Shown in pieces: positions 9,253 to 17,581 of a DNA stretch of 64,000 nt; position 1 is the stretch's first letter; each line of letters begins with the position of its first letter. The notes under the pieces are model-generated. The model was not told where the DNA came from, made no database searches, and saw nothing but the letters and a program-made list of their open reading frames with translations. The position numbers were made by a program, and so were the translations under genes. Origin of the DNA: Pseudomonas cremoricolorata DSM 17059 = NBRC 16634 (GTDB lineage: Bacteria > Pseudomonadota > Gammaproteobacteria > Pseudomonadales > Pseudomonadaceae); contig NZ_AUEA01000009.1 of assembly GCF_000425745.1 (NCBI RefSeq), positions 124,001 through 188,000 on the forward strand, in the 5' to 3' direction.

Positions 9253-10005
9253 ATGGGCAACCTTCGAGTAGAAGTCGTCACGCTGTTCCCTGAGATGTTT
9301 TCGGCCATTACCGAGTACGGCATTACCAGCCGCGCGGTGAAGCAGGGTCTGTTGCAACTGACCTGCTGGAATCCGCGGGACTACACCACTGATCGCCACC
9401 ATACGGTGGATGATCGGCCTTTTGGCGGTGGTCCGGGGATGGTGATGAAGATCAAGCCTCTGGAAGACGCCCTGGCCAGTGCCAGGCAAGCGACCGGAGC
9501 ATCGGCGAAGGTGATCTACCTCTCGCCACAAGGCCGCACGCTGACTCAGCAAGCGGTCAAAGGCCTGGCTGAACAGGAGTCGTTGATCCTGATCGCCGGT
9601 CGTTACGAAGGCATCGACGAGCGTTTTATCGAAGCTCACGTCGATGAAGAGTGGTCGATTGGCGACTATGTGCTGTCCGGTGGCGAGCTGCCGGCCATGG
9701 TGTTGATCGATGCGGTTACACGGCTGCTGCCCGGAGCTTTGGGGCATGTGGGTTCGGCGGAGGAAGACTCCTTCACCGATGGCCTGCTTGACTGCCCGCA
9801 TTACACCCGACCTGAGGTGTATGCGGATCAGCGTGTACCCGACGTGTTGCTCAGTGGCAACCATGCACACATCCGGCAATGGCGGTTGAAGCAGTCCTTA
9901 GGCAGGACCTTCCAGCGCCGCGCCGATCTTCTGGAAAGTCGCTCACTTTCTGGAGAAGAGAAGAAGCTGCTCGAGGAATACCTCCGAGAGCGGAACGATA
10001 GTTAA
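9253..10005 (+). CDS. trmD: tRNA (guanine-N1)-methyltransferase
   Basis: A 250-residue TrmD, a SPOUT-family enzyme that makes m1G37 in tRNAs to prevent frameshifting. The knot-forming motifs are visible: [24 protein letters not shown], and [15 protein letters not shown], followed by the C-terminal helical domain with the SGNHAHI tRNA-binding segment. It lies inside the rpsP-rimM-trmD-rplS operon. A 42-base gap to rplS carries that gene's ribosome-binding site. Confidence 0.96.
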   Translation: MGNLRVEVVTLFPEMFSAITEYGITSRAVKQGLLQLTCWNPRDYTTDRHHTVDDRPFGGGPGMVMKIKPLEDALASARQATGASAKVIYLSPQGRTLTQQAVKGLAEQESLILIAGRYEGIDERFIEAHVDEEWSIGDYVLSGGELPAMVLIDAVTRLLPGALGHVGSAEEDSFTDGLLDCPHYTRPEVYADQRVPDVLLSGNHAHIRQWRLKQSLGRTFQRRADLLESRSLSGEEKKLLEEYLRERNDS

Positions 10006-10047
10006 CGTATCGATGGTGGATCACAGCATCCATCTTAGGAGCACAGC

Positions 10048-10398
10048 ATGACCAACAAAATCATCCAGCAGCTCGAAGCAGAGCAGATGAGCAAGGAAAT
10101 CCCGACCTTCGCACCGGGCGACACCGTTGTCGTTCAGGTTAAAGTGAAGGAAGGTGAGCGTTCCCGTCTGCAGGCGTTCGAAGGCGTCGTCATCGCCAAG
10201 CGCAACCGCGGTCTGAACAGCGCCTTCACCGTGCGCAAGATCTCCAGCGGCGTCGGCGTAGAGCGTACCTTCCAGACCTACAGCCCGCAGATCGACAGCC
10301 TGGCCGTGAAACGTCGTGGTGACGTGCGTAAAGCCAAGCTGTACTACCTGCGTGACCTGTCCGGTAAAGCAGCTCGCATCAAGGAAAAACTGTCCTGA
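10048..10398 (+). CDS. rplS: 50S ribosomal protein L19
   Basis: A 116-residue bL19 at the 30S-50S interface. Hallmarks are [18 protein letters not shown], the [12 protein letters not shown] block and the C-terminal [21 protein letters not shown]. It is the last gene of the ribosome operon and is followed 40 bases later by a textbook intrinsic terminator. The start follows TTAGGAGCACAGC. Confidence 0.97.
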   Translation: MTNKIIQQLEAEQMSKEIPTFAPGDTVVVQVKVKEGERSRLQAFEGVVIAKRNRGLNSAFTVRKISSGVGVERTFQTYSPQIDSLAVKRRGDVRKAKLYYLRDLSGKAARIKEKLS

Positions 10399-10440
10399 GT
10401 GCAGTTTGACCGGCAGCCCAGGCTGCCATGCGAAAGAAAA

Positions 10441-10463
10441 AGCAGCCTTCGGGCTGCTTTTTT
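10441..10463 (+). terminator. intrinsic terminator of the rpsP-rplS operon
   Basis: A seven-base stem (AGCAGCC/GGCTGCT) with a TTCG tetraloop, followed directly by six Ts. A adenines precede the stem and extend the pairing. This is a clear Rho-independent terminator 42 bases past the rplS stop. Confidence 0.9.
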
Positions 10464-10528
10464 GTGGGCGTGGGTTTTTCCGCGTATAACACCCTCTGCC
10501 GCGTAAACCCTTGCGATGGGAGCAATCG

Positions 10529-10966
10529 ATGACGCCGCGTGACCAGCAAATCCAGCGCCGTACCGAGTTGTCTGTCACCCGTGTGACCAAAACGGTATTC
10601 CCCAACACCACCAACCATCACAACACTTTGTTCGGCGGCACCGCCCTGGCCTGGATGGACGAAGTGTCGTTCATCGCCGCCACGCGTTTCTGCCGGTTGC
10701 CGCTGGTGACAGTGTCTACCGACCGTATCGACTTCAAGCACCCGATTCCGGCCGGCACCATCGTCGAGCTGGTCGGCACTGTGATCAAGGTGGGCAACAC
10801 CAGCCTGCAGGTGCAGGTCGATGTGTTCGTCGAAAACATGTACCTCGATGGCCGCGAGCGCGCCATCCACGGCGTATTCAGCTTCGTCGCCATCGATGAG
10901 GACAAGCGTCCGGTGCCGGTACTGCCGGACTTGGGCTGCGAAGTCGCCGCCTCCAAATCACTCTGA
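10529..10966 (+). CDS. acyl-CoA thioesterase (hotdog fold)
   Basis: A 145-residue hotdog-fold thioesterase of the YciA/cytosolic long-chain acyl-CoA hydrolase type. The family segments are present: PNTTNHHNTLFGGTALAWMD near residue 27, with the HNTLFGG catalytic loop, and a later DRIDFKHPIPAG. It should hydrolyse acyl-CoA to free acid and CoA; chain preference is unknown. The ATG at 10529 follows GGGAGCAATCG. A start at 10511 would read through the ribosome-binding site. It lies between the ribosome operon terminator and xerD. Confidence 0.87.
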   Translation: MTPRDQQIQRRTELSVTRVTKTVFPNTTNHHNTLFGGTALAWMDEVSFIAATRFCRLPLVTVSTDRIDFKHPIPAGTIVELVGTVIKVGNTSLQVQVDVFVENMYLDGRERAIHGVFSFVAIDEDKRPVPVLPDLGCEVAASKSL

Positions 10967-10993
10967 TTCGCCCCACCGAGTAACCTTGCCTGT

Positions 10994-11890
10994 ATGCCTG
11001 CTCTGGACCACCCGTTGATCGACCCCTTTCTCGATGCGCTCTGGCTCGAAAAAGGCCTGTCCGCCAATACCCGTGTCTCGTACAAGAGCGACCTGACCCT
11101 GTTCAACGGCTGGCTGGACGAGCGCGGTGTCGACTTGGCGCAGGCGGGGCGCGACTCGATTCTCGACCATCTCGCCTGGCGTCTGGATCAAGGCTACAAG
11201 CCGCGGTCGACGGCGCGTTTCATTTCGGGGGTGCGGGGCTTTTATCGCTATTTGCTGCGCGAGAAGCTGATCGCGGTCGACCCGACGCTGCTGGTGGAGA
11301 TGCCGCAGTTGGGGCGGCCACTGCCCAAGTCGCTGTCCGAAGCCGATGTCGAAGCGCTGTTGCAGGCGCCGGATCTTGCCGAGGCGATCGGCCAGCGCGA
11401 CCGCGCCATGCTGGAGGTGCTGTACGCCTGCGGCCTGCGGGTGACCGAGCTGATCAGCCTGACCCTCGATCAGATCAACCTGCGCCAGGGGGTGTTACGG
11501 GTGATGGGCAAGGGCAGCAAGGAACGCCTGGTGCCGATGGGCGAGGAGGCTGTGCTGTGGCTGGAGCGCTATCTGCGCCATGGCCGCGCCGAGCTGCTCA
11601 ACGAGCGGCCGAGCGATGTGCTGTTTCCCAGCCTGCGGGGTGAGCAGATGACCCGCCAGACGTTCTGGCACCGCATCAAGCACCACGCCAAGGTTGCCGG
11701 GATCGACAAGGCGTTGTCGCCGCACACCTTGCGCCATGCCTTTGCCACCCACCTGCTCAACCACGGCGCCGACTTGCGCGTGGTGCAGATGCTGCTGGGC
11801 CACAGCGATCTGTCGACCACGCAGATCTACACCCATGTGGCCAAGGCCCGGCTGCAGCAACTGCACGCGCAGCACCATCCGCGCGGATGA
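10994..11890 (+). CDS. xerD: site-specific tyrosine recombinase XerD
   Basis: A 298-residue tyrosine recombinase that, with XerC, resolves chromosome dimers at dif. The length and catalytic residues match E. coli XerD nearly position for position: R149, K173, H244, R247, H270 and nucleophile Y279. The N-terminal SAM-like DNA-binding domain covers about 1-105. This is the housekeeping enzyme and not a phage integrase, given the neighbouring dsbC-hom-thrC, an order shared widely among pseudomonads. No dif site was seen in the window. Confidence 0.95.
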   Translation: MPALDHPLIDPFLDALWLEKGLSANTRVSYKSDLTLFNGWLDERGVDLAQAGRDSILDHLAWRLDQGYKPRSTARFISGVRGFYRYLLREKLIAVDPTLLVEMPQLGRPLPKSLSEADVEALLQAPDLAEAIGQRDRAMLEVLYACGLRVTELISLTLDQINLRQGVLRVMGKGSKERLVPMGEEAVLWLERYLRHGRAELLNERPSDVLFPSLRGEQMTRQTFWHRIKHHAKVAGIDKALSPHTLRHAFATHLLNHGADLRVVQMLLGHSDLSTTQIYTHVAKARLQQLHAQHHPRG

Positions 11891-12043
11891 ATGGAATTCA
11901 TGTTCTGCCAGGTGGCGTGTGCAACGACAGTCAGCGCCAGCCTGTTGTGGTAGTCTTGGCCGGTTTGTAGCAGGGGCCGTCTGGTCGTCGCGCCGTGGGC
12001 GCAGGCCACACCCTCGAGCCCCCGCCCGCCTTCAGGAGTTCCC

Positions 12044-12787
12044 ATGCGCGTGACCCGGATTTTCGCAGCCGCCGCCCTGGCGCTGTGCAGCACCCTTGCC
12101 GCCGCTGCGGCGACCGACGCCAACACTGGCGCCGAACAGGCAATTCGCAAGACCCTGCAAAGCCTTGAACTGGACGTGCCGGTGGAAAGTGTTTCCAGCA
12201 GTCCGGTCGGCGGCCTGTATGAAGTCAAGCTGCAAGGCGGCCGCGTGTTGTACGCAAGCCCCGATGGGCAGTTCGTCATGCAGGGCTACCTGTACCAGAT
12301 CCAGGATGGCAAGCCGGTGAACCTCACGGAAAAGACCGAGCGCCTGGGCGTCGCCAAGCTCATCAACGGCATTCCGGCTGCGGAAATGGTGGTTTATCCT
12401 GCCAAGGGTGAGACCAAGTCGCACATCACCGTCTTCACCGACACCACCTGCCCGTATTGCCACAAGCTGCACGCCGAAGTGCCCGAGCTCAACCGCCGCG
12501 GTATCGAAGTGCGCTACCTGGCCTTCCCGCGCCAGGGTATCGGCTCGGACGGTGATCAGCAGTTGCAGGCGGTGTGGTGCTCCAGTGACCGCCGTGCGGC
12601 AATGGACAAGATGGTCGACGGCAAAGACATCAAGGCCGCCAAGTGCGCCAACCCGGTCGGCAAGCAGTTCGAGCTGGGCCAGTCGATCGGCGTCAATGGC
12701 ACGCCGGCCATCGTTCTGGAAAGCGGCCAGGTGATTCCGGGTTACCAGCCGGCGCCGCAGGTGGCCAAGCTGGCTCTGGCCAAGTAA
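12044..12787 (+). CDS. dsbC: periplasmic disulfide isomerase DsbC
   Basis: A 247-residue DsbC-type thiol:disulfide isomerase that repairs wrongly paired disulfides in the periplasm. It has a signal peptide (residues 1-23, cleaved near AAA-AT), an N-terminal dimerisation domain (about 28-90) and a thioredoxin-fold domain. The active site is C136-P-Y-C139, where E. coli DsbC has CGYC. The cis-proline loop is seen at NGTPAIV. Two further cysteines in the C-terminal half could form the structural disulfide. It sits upstream of hom. Confidence 0.93.
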   Translation: MRVTRIFAAAALALCSTLAAAAATDANTGAEQAIRKTLQSLELDVPVESVSSSPVGGLYEVKLQGGRVLYASPDGQFVMQGYLYQIQDGKPVNLTEKTERLGVAKLINGIPAAEMVVYPAKGETKSHITVFTDTTCPYCHKLHAEVPELNRRGIEVRYLAFPRQGIGSDGDQQLQAVWCSSDRRAAMDKMVDGKDIKAAKCANPVGKQFELGQSIGVNGTPAIVLESGQVIPGYQPAPQVAKLALAK

Positions 12788-12872
12788 TCGATTTTCAGCA
12801 CGCCGTCGCTATGGGGTGACGGCACGTTTCACGGTCGGCCAAGGTGGTCGGCCGTTCTATGGGGAGTTCACA

Positions 12873-14177
12873 GTGAAACCGGTCAAAGTAGGCATCTGTG
12901 GGTTGGGGACCGTCGGTGGCGGAACCTTCAATGTGCTTCAGCGTAACGCCGAGGAGATCGCCCGCCGTGCCGGGCGCGGTATTGAAGTGGCACAGATTGC
13001 CATGCGCTCGCCCAACCCGAACTGCCAGATTACCGGTACCCCCATTACCGCCGATGTGTTCGAGGTCGCCAGCAACCCGGAAATCGACATTGTCATCGAG
13101 TTGATCGGTGGCTACACCATCGCCCGTGATCTGGTGCTCAAGGCCATCGACAATGGCAAGCACGTGGTGACCGCGAACAAGGCGCTGATCGCCGTGCATG
13201 GCAACGAAATCTTCGCCCGCGCCCGCGACAAGGGCGTGATCGTCGCCTTCGAAGCGGCCGTGGCCGGTGGCATTCCAGTGATCAAGGCCATTCGCGAAGG
13301 CCTCTCGGCCAACCGCATCAACTGGCTGGCCGGCATCATCAACGGCACCGGCAACTTCATCCTCACCGAAATGCGCGAGAAGGGCCGCACCTTCCCGGAC
13401 GTGCTGGCCGAAGCCCAGGCGCTGGGCTATGCCGAAGCCGATCCTACCTTCGACGTAGAAGGCATCGATGCCGCGCACAAGCTGACCATTCTCGCCTCCA
13501 TCGCCTTCGGCATCCCGCTGCAGTTCGAAAAGGCCTACACCGAAGGCATTACCCAGCTGACCACGGCCGACGTCAATTACGCCGAAGCGCTGGGCTATCG
13601 CATCAAGCACCTGGGCGTAGCGCGCAGCACCTCGGCCGGTATCGAGCTGCGCGTCCACCCGACCCTGATCCCCAGCGACCGCCTGATCGCCAACGTCAAT
13701 GGCGTGATGAACGCTGTGATGGTCAACGGCGATGCCGCAGGATCGACCCTGTACTACGGCGCTGGCGCAGGCATGGAACCGACCGCCTCTTCGGTGGTGG
13801 CCGACCTGGTCGATGTGGTGCGTGCCATGACCTCGGACCCGGAAAACCGCGTGCCGCACCTGGCCTTCCAGCCCGATTCGCTGTCGTCTCACCCGATCCT
13901 GCCGATCGAAGCCTGCGAGAGCGCCTACTACCTGCGTATCCAGGCCAAGGACCACCCCGGCGTGCTGGCCCAGGTGGCGAGCATTCTTTCCGAGCGTGGC
14001 ATCAACATAGAGTCGATCATGCAGAAAGAAGCCGAGGAGCAGGACGGCCTGGTGCCGATGATCCTGCTGACTCACCGGGTCATCGAGAAAGGTATCAACG
14101 ATGCCATCGTCGCCCTGGAAGCGCTGCAGGATGTGGTTGGCAAAGTCGTGCGCATTCGCGTCGAACAGCTGAACTGA
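12873..14177 (+). CDS. hom: homoserine dehydrogenase
   Basis: A 434-residue monofunctional homoserine dehydrogenase, catalysing aspartate semialdehyde to homoserine in threonine and methionine synthesis. It shows the Rossmann motif GLGTVGGGT, the NKALI segment, GIINGTGNF, the DPTFDVEGIDAAHKL catalytic segment, and a C-terminal ACT domain (from AKDHPGVLAQVASIL) for allosteric control, probably by threonine. The start is a GTG at 12873 after GGGGAGTTCACA, which gives the usual length. thrC follows after a repeat-filled 168-base gap, so the two may share a transcript. Confidence 0.95.
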   Translation: MKPVKVGICGLGTVGGGTFNVLQRNAEEIARRAGRGIEVAQIAMRSPNPNCQITGTPITADVFEVASNPEIDIVIELIGGYTIARDLVLKAIDNGKHVVTANKALIAVHGNEIFARARDKGVIVAFEAAVAGGIPVIKAIREGLSANRINWLAGIINGTGNFILTEMREKGRTFPDVLAEAQALGYAEADPTFDVEGIDAAHKLTILASIAFGIPLQFEKAYTEGITQLTTADVNYAEALGYRIKHLGVARSTSAGIELRVHPTLIPSDRLIANVNGVMNAVMVNGDAAGSTLYYGAGAGMEPTASSVVADLVDVVRAMTSDPENRVPHLAFQPDSLSSHPILPIEACESAYYLRIQAKDHPGVLAQVASILSERGINIESIMQKEAEEQDGLVPMILLTHRVIEKGINDAIVALEALQDVVGKVVRIRVEQLN

Positions 14178-14324
14178 AGCTGCAAGCTTGGAGCTGCAAG
14201 CTGCAAGAAACAGCAGCGCAGCGTTGAGGTTGAAAGATTAATTACGTGGCGACGCCTGAGTGCAGCTCGCGGGAAAACGCCGATCGGCTTTTACTTGCAG
14301 CTTGCAGCTACAAGCTCGCCACTC
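14178..14324. repeat. dyad element of imperfect heptamer repeats, copy 1
   Basis: An intergenic element between hom and thrC. The left arm (14178-14207) is four tandem 7-mers of the form CTNNNAG (CTGCAAG, CTTGGAG, CTGCAAG, CTGCAAG). The right arm (14294-14324) carries the inverted counterpart (CTTGCAG twice, CTACAAG, CTCGCCA, CTC). The core is 86 bases. The arms can pair into a long stem. A second copy lies after lysS with the same arms and a shared CGGCTTTT-(A/G)-CTTGC junction. Confidence 0.8.
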
Positions 14325-14345
14325 AAACCAAAGGTTTGCCCCCCC

Positions 14346-15755
14346 ATGCGCTATATCAGTACCCGCGGCCAGGCGCCGGCCCTGAACTTCGAAGATGTCT
14401 TGCTGGCGGGCCTTGCCAGTGATGGCGGCCTCTACGTGCCAGAGAACCTGCCGCGCTTCACCCAGGAAGAGATCGCCTCCTGGGCCGGCCTGCCGTACCA
14501 CGAGCTGGCCTTCCGGGTGATGCGCCCGTTCGTTGCCGGCAGCATCGCCGATGCCGATTTCAAGCAGATTCTCGAGCAGACCTACGGCGCCTTCGCCCAC
14601 GCGGCCGTGGCGCCGCTGCGCCAGCTCAATGGCAATGAATGGGTCATGGAGCTGTTCCATGGTCCGACCCTGGCGTTCAAGGACTTCGCCCTGCAACTGC
14701 TCGGCCGCCTGCTCGACCATGTGCTGGCCAAGCGCAACGAGCGTGTGGTGATCGTCGGCGCCACCAGTGGTGACACCGGTTCTGCCGCTATCGAAGGCTG
14801 CCGCCAGTGCGACAACGTCGACATATTCATCCTTCACCCGCATCAGCGTGTGTCTGAGGTGCAGCGCCGGCAGATGACGACCATCCTCGGCGAAAACATT
14901 CACAACATCGCCATCGAAGGCAACTTCGACGACTGCCAGGAGATGGTCAAGGCCAGCTTCGCCGACCAGTCGTTCCTCAAGGGCACGCGCCTGGTGGCGG
15001 TCAACTCGATCAACTGGGCGCGGATCATGGCCCAGATCGTCTACTACTTCCACGCCGCCCTGCAGCTCGGTGGCCCGGCGCGTTCGGTGGCGTTCTCGGT
15101 GCCGACCGGCAACTTCGGCGACATCTTCGCCGGCTACCTGGCGCGCAACATGGGCCTGCCGATCAGCCAACTGGTGGTGGCGACCAACCGCAACGACATC
15201 CTGCACCGCTTCATGAGCGGCAACCAGTACGTCAAGGAAACCCTGCACGCCACCCTGTCGCCGTCGATGGACATCATGGTCTCGTCCAACTTCGAGCGCC
15301 TGCTGTTCGACCTGCACGGTCGCAACGGTGCAGCGATTGCCGGGCTGATGGACACCTTCCGTCAGGGCGGTGGCTTCAGCGTCGACGACGATCGCTGGAG
15401 CGAGGCGCGCAAGCTGTTCGACTCGCTGGCGGTCAGCGATGAGCAAACCTGCGAAACCATCGCCGAGGTCTTCGCCAGCACCGGTGAAGTCCTCGATCCG
15501 CACACCGCCATTGGCGTGCGCGCGGCCCGCGAATGCCGCCGCAGCCTGGACACGCCGATGGTGGTGCTGGGCACCGCGCATCCGGTCAAGTTCCCGGAAG
15601 CGGTGGAGAAGGCTGGCGTCGGCAAGGCGCTGGAACTGCCACCTCACCTGAGCGATCTGTTCAGCCGTGAAGAGCGTTGCACGGTGTTGGCCAATGACCT
15701 GAAAGCCGTTCAGGCGTTCGTCAGCCAGCACGGTAACCGCGGCAAGCCGCTGTAA
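14346..15755 (+). CDS. thrC: threonine synthase
   Basis: A 469-residue PLP enzyme converting O-phosphohomoserine to threonine. It is the long bacterial/fungal form: an N-terminal RYISTRGQAPALNFEDVLLAG segment, the PLP-lysine in TLAFKDFALQ near residue 115, the SGDTGSAAI phosphate-binding loop, and GNFGDIFAGYLA. The ATG at 14346 gives the standard length. It is the second gene of the hom-thrC pair. The repeat element between them could form an RNA hairpin on the shared message. Confidence 0.95.
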   Translation: MRYISTRGQAPALNFEDVLLAGLASDGGLYVPENLPRFTQEEIASWAGLPYHELAFRVMRPFVAGSIADADFKQILEQTYGAFAHAAVAPLRQLNGNEWVMELFHGPTLAFKDFALQLLGRLLDHVLAKRNERVVIVGATSGDTGSAAIEGCRQCDNVDIFILHPHQRVSEVQRRQMTTILGENIHNIAIEGNFDDCQEMVKASFADQSFLKGTRLVAVNSINWARIMAQIVYYFHAALQLGGPARSVAFSVPTGNFGDIFAGYLARNMGLPISQLVVATNRNDILHRFMSGNQYVKETLHATLSPSMDIMVSSNFERLLFDLHGRNGAAIAGLMDTFRQGGGFSVDDDRWSEARKLFDSLAVSDEQTCETIAEVFASTGEVLDPHTAIGVRAARECRRSLDTPMVVLGTAHPVKFPEAVEKAGVGKALELPPHLSDLFSREERCTVLANDLKAVQAFVSQHGNRGKPL

Positions 15756-15957
15756 CTCGATAGGCCGCAATGGGGAGCGCCGCCAGGTGCTGCCCATTGC
15801 GTCTGCACAGCGTAGCGTGCCGCAGGTTGATGGCTGTATCGACATTCGCTTCAGACGCATCGCCGCATCATTTCGCCGTTTTCCTATATAGAACCGTTGC
15901 CTGCTTGCCTAGAGTGTCGGGTCTTTCCGGCTGCCCCACGGCATCGAGGCGCGACTC

Positions 15958-16392
15958 ATGAAACGGCTGACCGTCCTGATCCACCAACAGCATTCCTTTC
16001 ACCAGATCACCCTGCACCAGGCCTGCAACGCCCAAGGCGTATTCGATGTGCGCCTGTGCGACGACCTGCGCGCGATACCCGAGCGTTTCGAGGCGGGCAG
16101 GGCGCCAGACCTGCTGATGCTCGACCAGCGCATGCCAGCGCGGGCCGGCAAGGCCCTGCTGGAGCGACTGGGTGGAACGCGGCGCACACCGGCGTTGTTG
16201 TTCGTCGGGCAGCCCGACAGTGCCTGCCAGGACTTCGCCCATCTGGCGCGTCAACAAGGCTTGTGGGTGGTGGGTGAGCTGGACTGGCCGCTGTCGGCCA
16301 ATGGCCTGCGCATGGCTTTGCAGCGGCTCGACGGCATCGCCCGGCCTTTGCCGCTGCACAGCCGTCCCGTGGCCGTCGAATACGCCCGCTGA
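15958..16392 (+). CDS. degenerate (atypical) receiver-domain protein
   Basis: A 144-residue stand-alone protein that reads as a response-regulator receiver. The phospho-acceptor position is kept (D56 in LLMLDQRMP). The acidic pair expected at the end of strand 1 is missing (LTVLIHQQ), the strand-4 Thr/Ser is replaced by glycine (LLFVGQP) and the conserved lysine before proline is absent (DWP). Such pseudo-receivers usually act without standard phosphorylation. No output domain or partner kinase is adjacent. A TATATA stretch lies about 70 bases upstream. Confidence 0.6.
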   Translation: MKRLTVLIHQQHSFHQITLHQACNAQGVFDVRLCDDLRAIPERFEAGRAPDLLMLDQRMPARAGKALLERLGGTRRTPALLFVGQPDSACQDFAHLARQQGLWVVGELDWPLSANGLRMALQRLDGIARPLPLHSRPVAVEYAR

Positions 16393-16470
16393 TGAGCGCC
16401 CAGCGCCGAACTTTCCGCTTCGCTTGCAGGTCAGTACGACTGTATCCAACACAACAAGCGAGTACGCCGG

Positions 16471-16752
16471 ATGGAAAGAATCTGCAGACTGCTCAACGAT
16501 GCGCTGTCCCCCTACCACACTCGCCTCAGTGACGAAGATGCCAGCGGCCAGCGCCTGCTGACCGTATTCAACCGCCAGGGTGCGGAAACCTTGAAATGCC
16601 AGGTCAGCCTGCGCCAGCTGGAAGATCGCCGCCTGCTGGTCGATCTGGTCGACGGCCTGCACCGTGACCTGCAAATCGCCGAAGGGCGCCTGCAACCGTG
16701 CGTCATCGCCGCCTTGCAGCATCAGAAACTGCCGCAAGGAACCTTCGCCTGA
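16471..16752 (+). CDS. DUF3509 domain-containing protein
   Basis: A 93-residue protein resembling the DUF3509 family, found almost only in Pseudomonas: a short start, a predicted strand-rich middle (RLLTVFNRQGAETLKCQVSL), and a helix with the RRLLVDLVDGLHRDLQIAEG segment typical of the family. Function is unknown. It is free-standing between the pseudo-receiver gene and the yaeQ terminator region. Confidence 0.65.
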   Translation: MERICRLLNDALSPYHTRLSDEDASGQRLLTVFNRQGAETLKCQVSLRQLEDRRLLVDLVDGLHRDLQIAEGRLQPCVIAALQHQKLPQGTFA

Positions 16753-16844
16753 CGCAAGCGTCAGATACATCATTGGCACCCGTCTCGATGCTTTGCTCCG
16801 GTAGCGAGACGCTGCCACGGGAAGCCCAGATGGCTTCTTGCTTG

Positions 16845-16884
16845 AACCCCGGTCGACTACCCCAGCGGCCGGGGTTTCTTTTTT
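16845..16884 (+). terminator. intrinsic terminator before yaeQ
   Basis: An eight-base stem (AACCCCGG/CCGGGGTT) with a 16-base loop followed by TTTCTTTTTT. It would end transcripts from the DUF3509 gene. The remaining bases up to 17007 hold only the yaeQ upstream region. Confidence 0.75.
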
Positions 16885-17007
16885 CCCCTGGCAGCGCGGG
16901 GCCGGACACGCGCAAGCGCAGCCCTACGCGCACGCGACAGACGAACGCTGCGGGGGCGGATCGGTTAGACTGGCGTACTTTTTTTCGCGAGCACGAAGCC
17001 CCTTCCT

Positions 17008-17550
17008 ATGGCCCAGCCGTCCACCACCTACAAATTCGAACTCAACCTCACCGACCTTGACCGTGGCGTGTACGAAAATGTGCGCCAGACCATCGCCCGG
17101 CACCCTTCGGAAACCGAAGAGCGCATGGCGGTACGCTTGTTGGCCTACGCGCTCTGGTACAACGAGCAGTTGTCGTTCGGTCGCGGTCTGTCAGACGTCG
17201 ATGAAGCTGCGCTGTGGGAAAAGAGCCTGGATGACCGCATTCTGCATTGGATCGAGGTGGGCCAGCCGGACGCCGAACGCCTGACCTGGTGTTCGCGGCG
17301 CACCGAACGCACCAGCCTGCTGGCCTATGGCAGCTTGCGTGTGTGGGAAGGCAAGGTGGTGCCGGCGGTGAAGTCGCTGAAGAACCTGAACATCGCCGCC
17401 GTCCCGCAAGAGGTGCTGGAAACCCTCGCCAACAACATGCCGCGCACCATCAAGTGGGACGTGATGATCAGCGAGGGCACCGTGTTCGTCACCGACGACC
17501 ACGGCCAGCACGAAGTGCAGCTGCAATGGCTGCTCGGCGAACGCGGCTGA
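17008..17550 (+). CDS. yaeQ: YaeQ family protein
   Basis: A 180-residue YaeQ protein, at the typical length. The family features a PD-(D/E)XK-nuclease-like fold; the conserved ETEERMAVRLLAYALWY and the WIEVGQPDAERLTW segments are seen. Early reports linked YaeQ to haemolysin expression in E. coli, but no catalytic activity is established. It lies 31 bases before recJ and probably is co-transcribed with it. Confidence 0.9.
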   Translation: MAQPSTTYKFELNLTDLDRGVYENVRQTIARHPSETEERMAVRLLAYALWYNEQLSFGRGLSDVDEAALWEKSLDDRILHWIEVGQPDAERLTWCSRRTERTSLLAYGSLRVWEGKVVPAVKSLKNLNIAAVPQEVLETLANNMPRTIKWDVMISEGTVFVTDDHGQHEVQLQWLLGERG

Positions 17551-17581
17551 ACCGACTCACAAGGAAACACCTGAAGACCCC

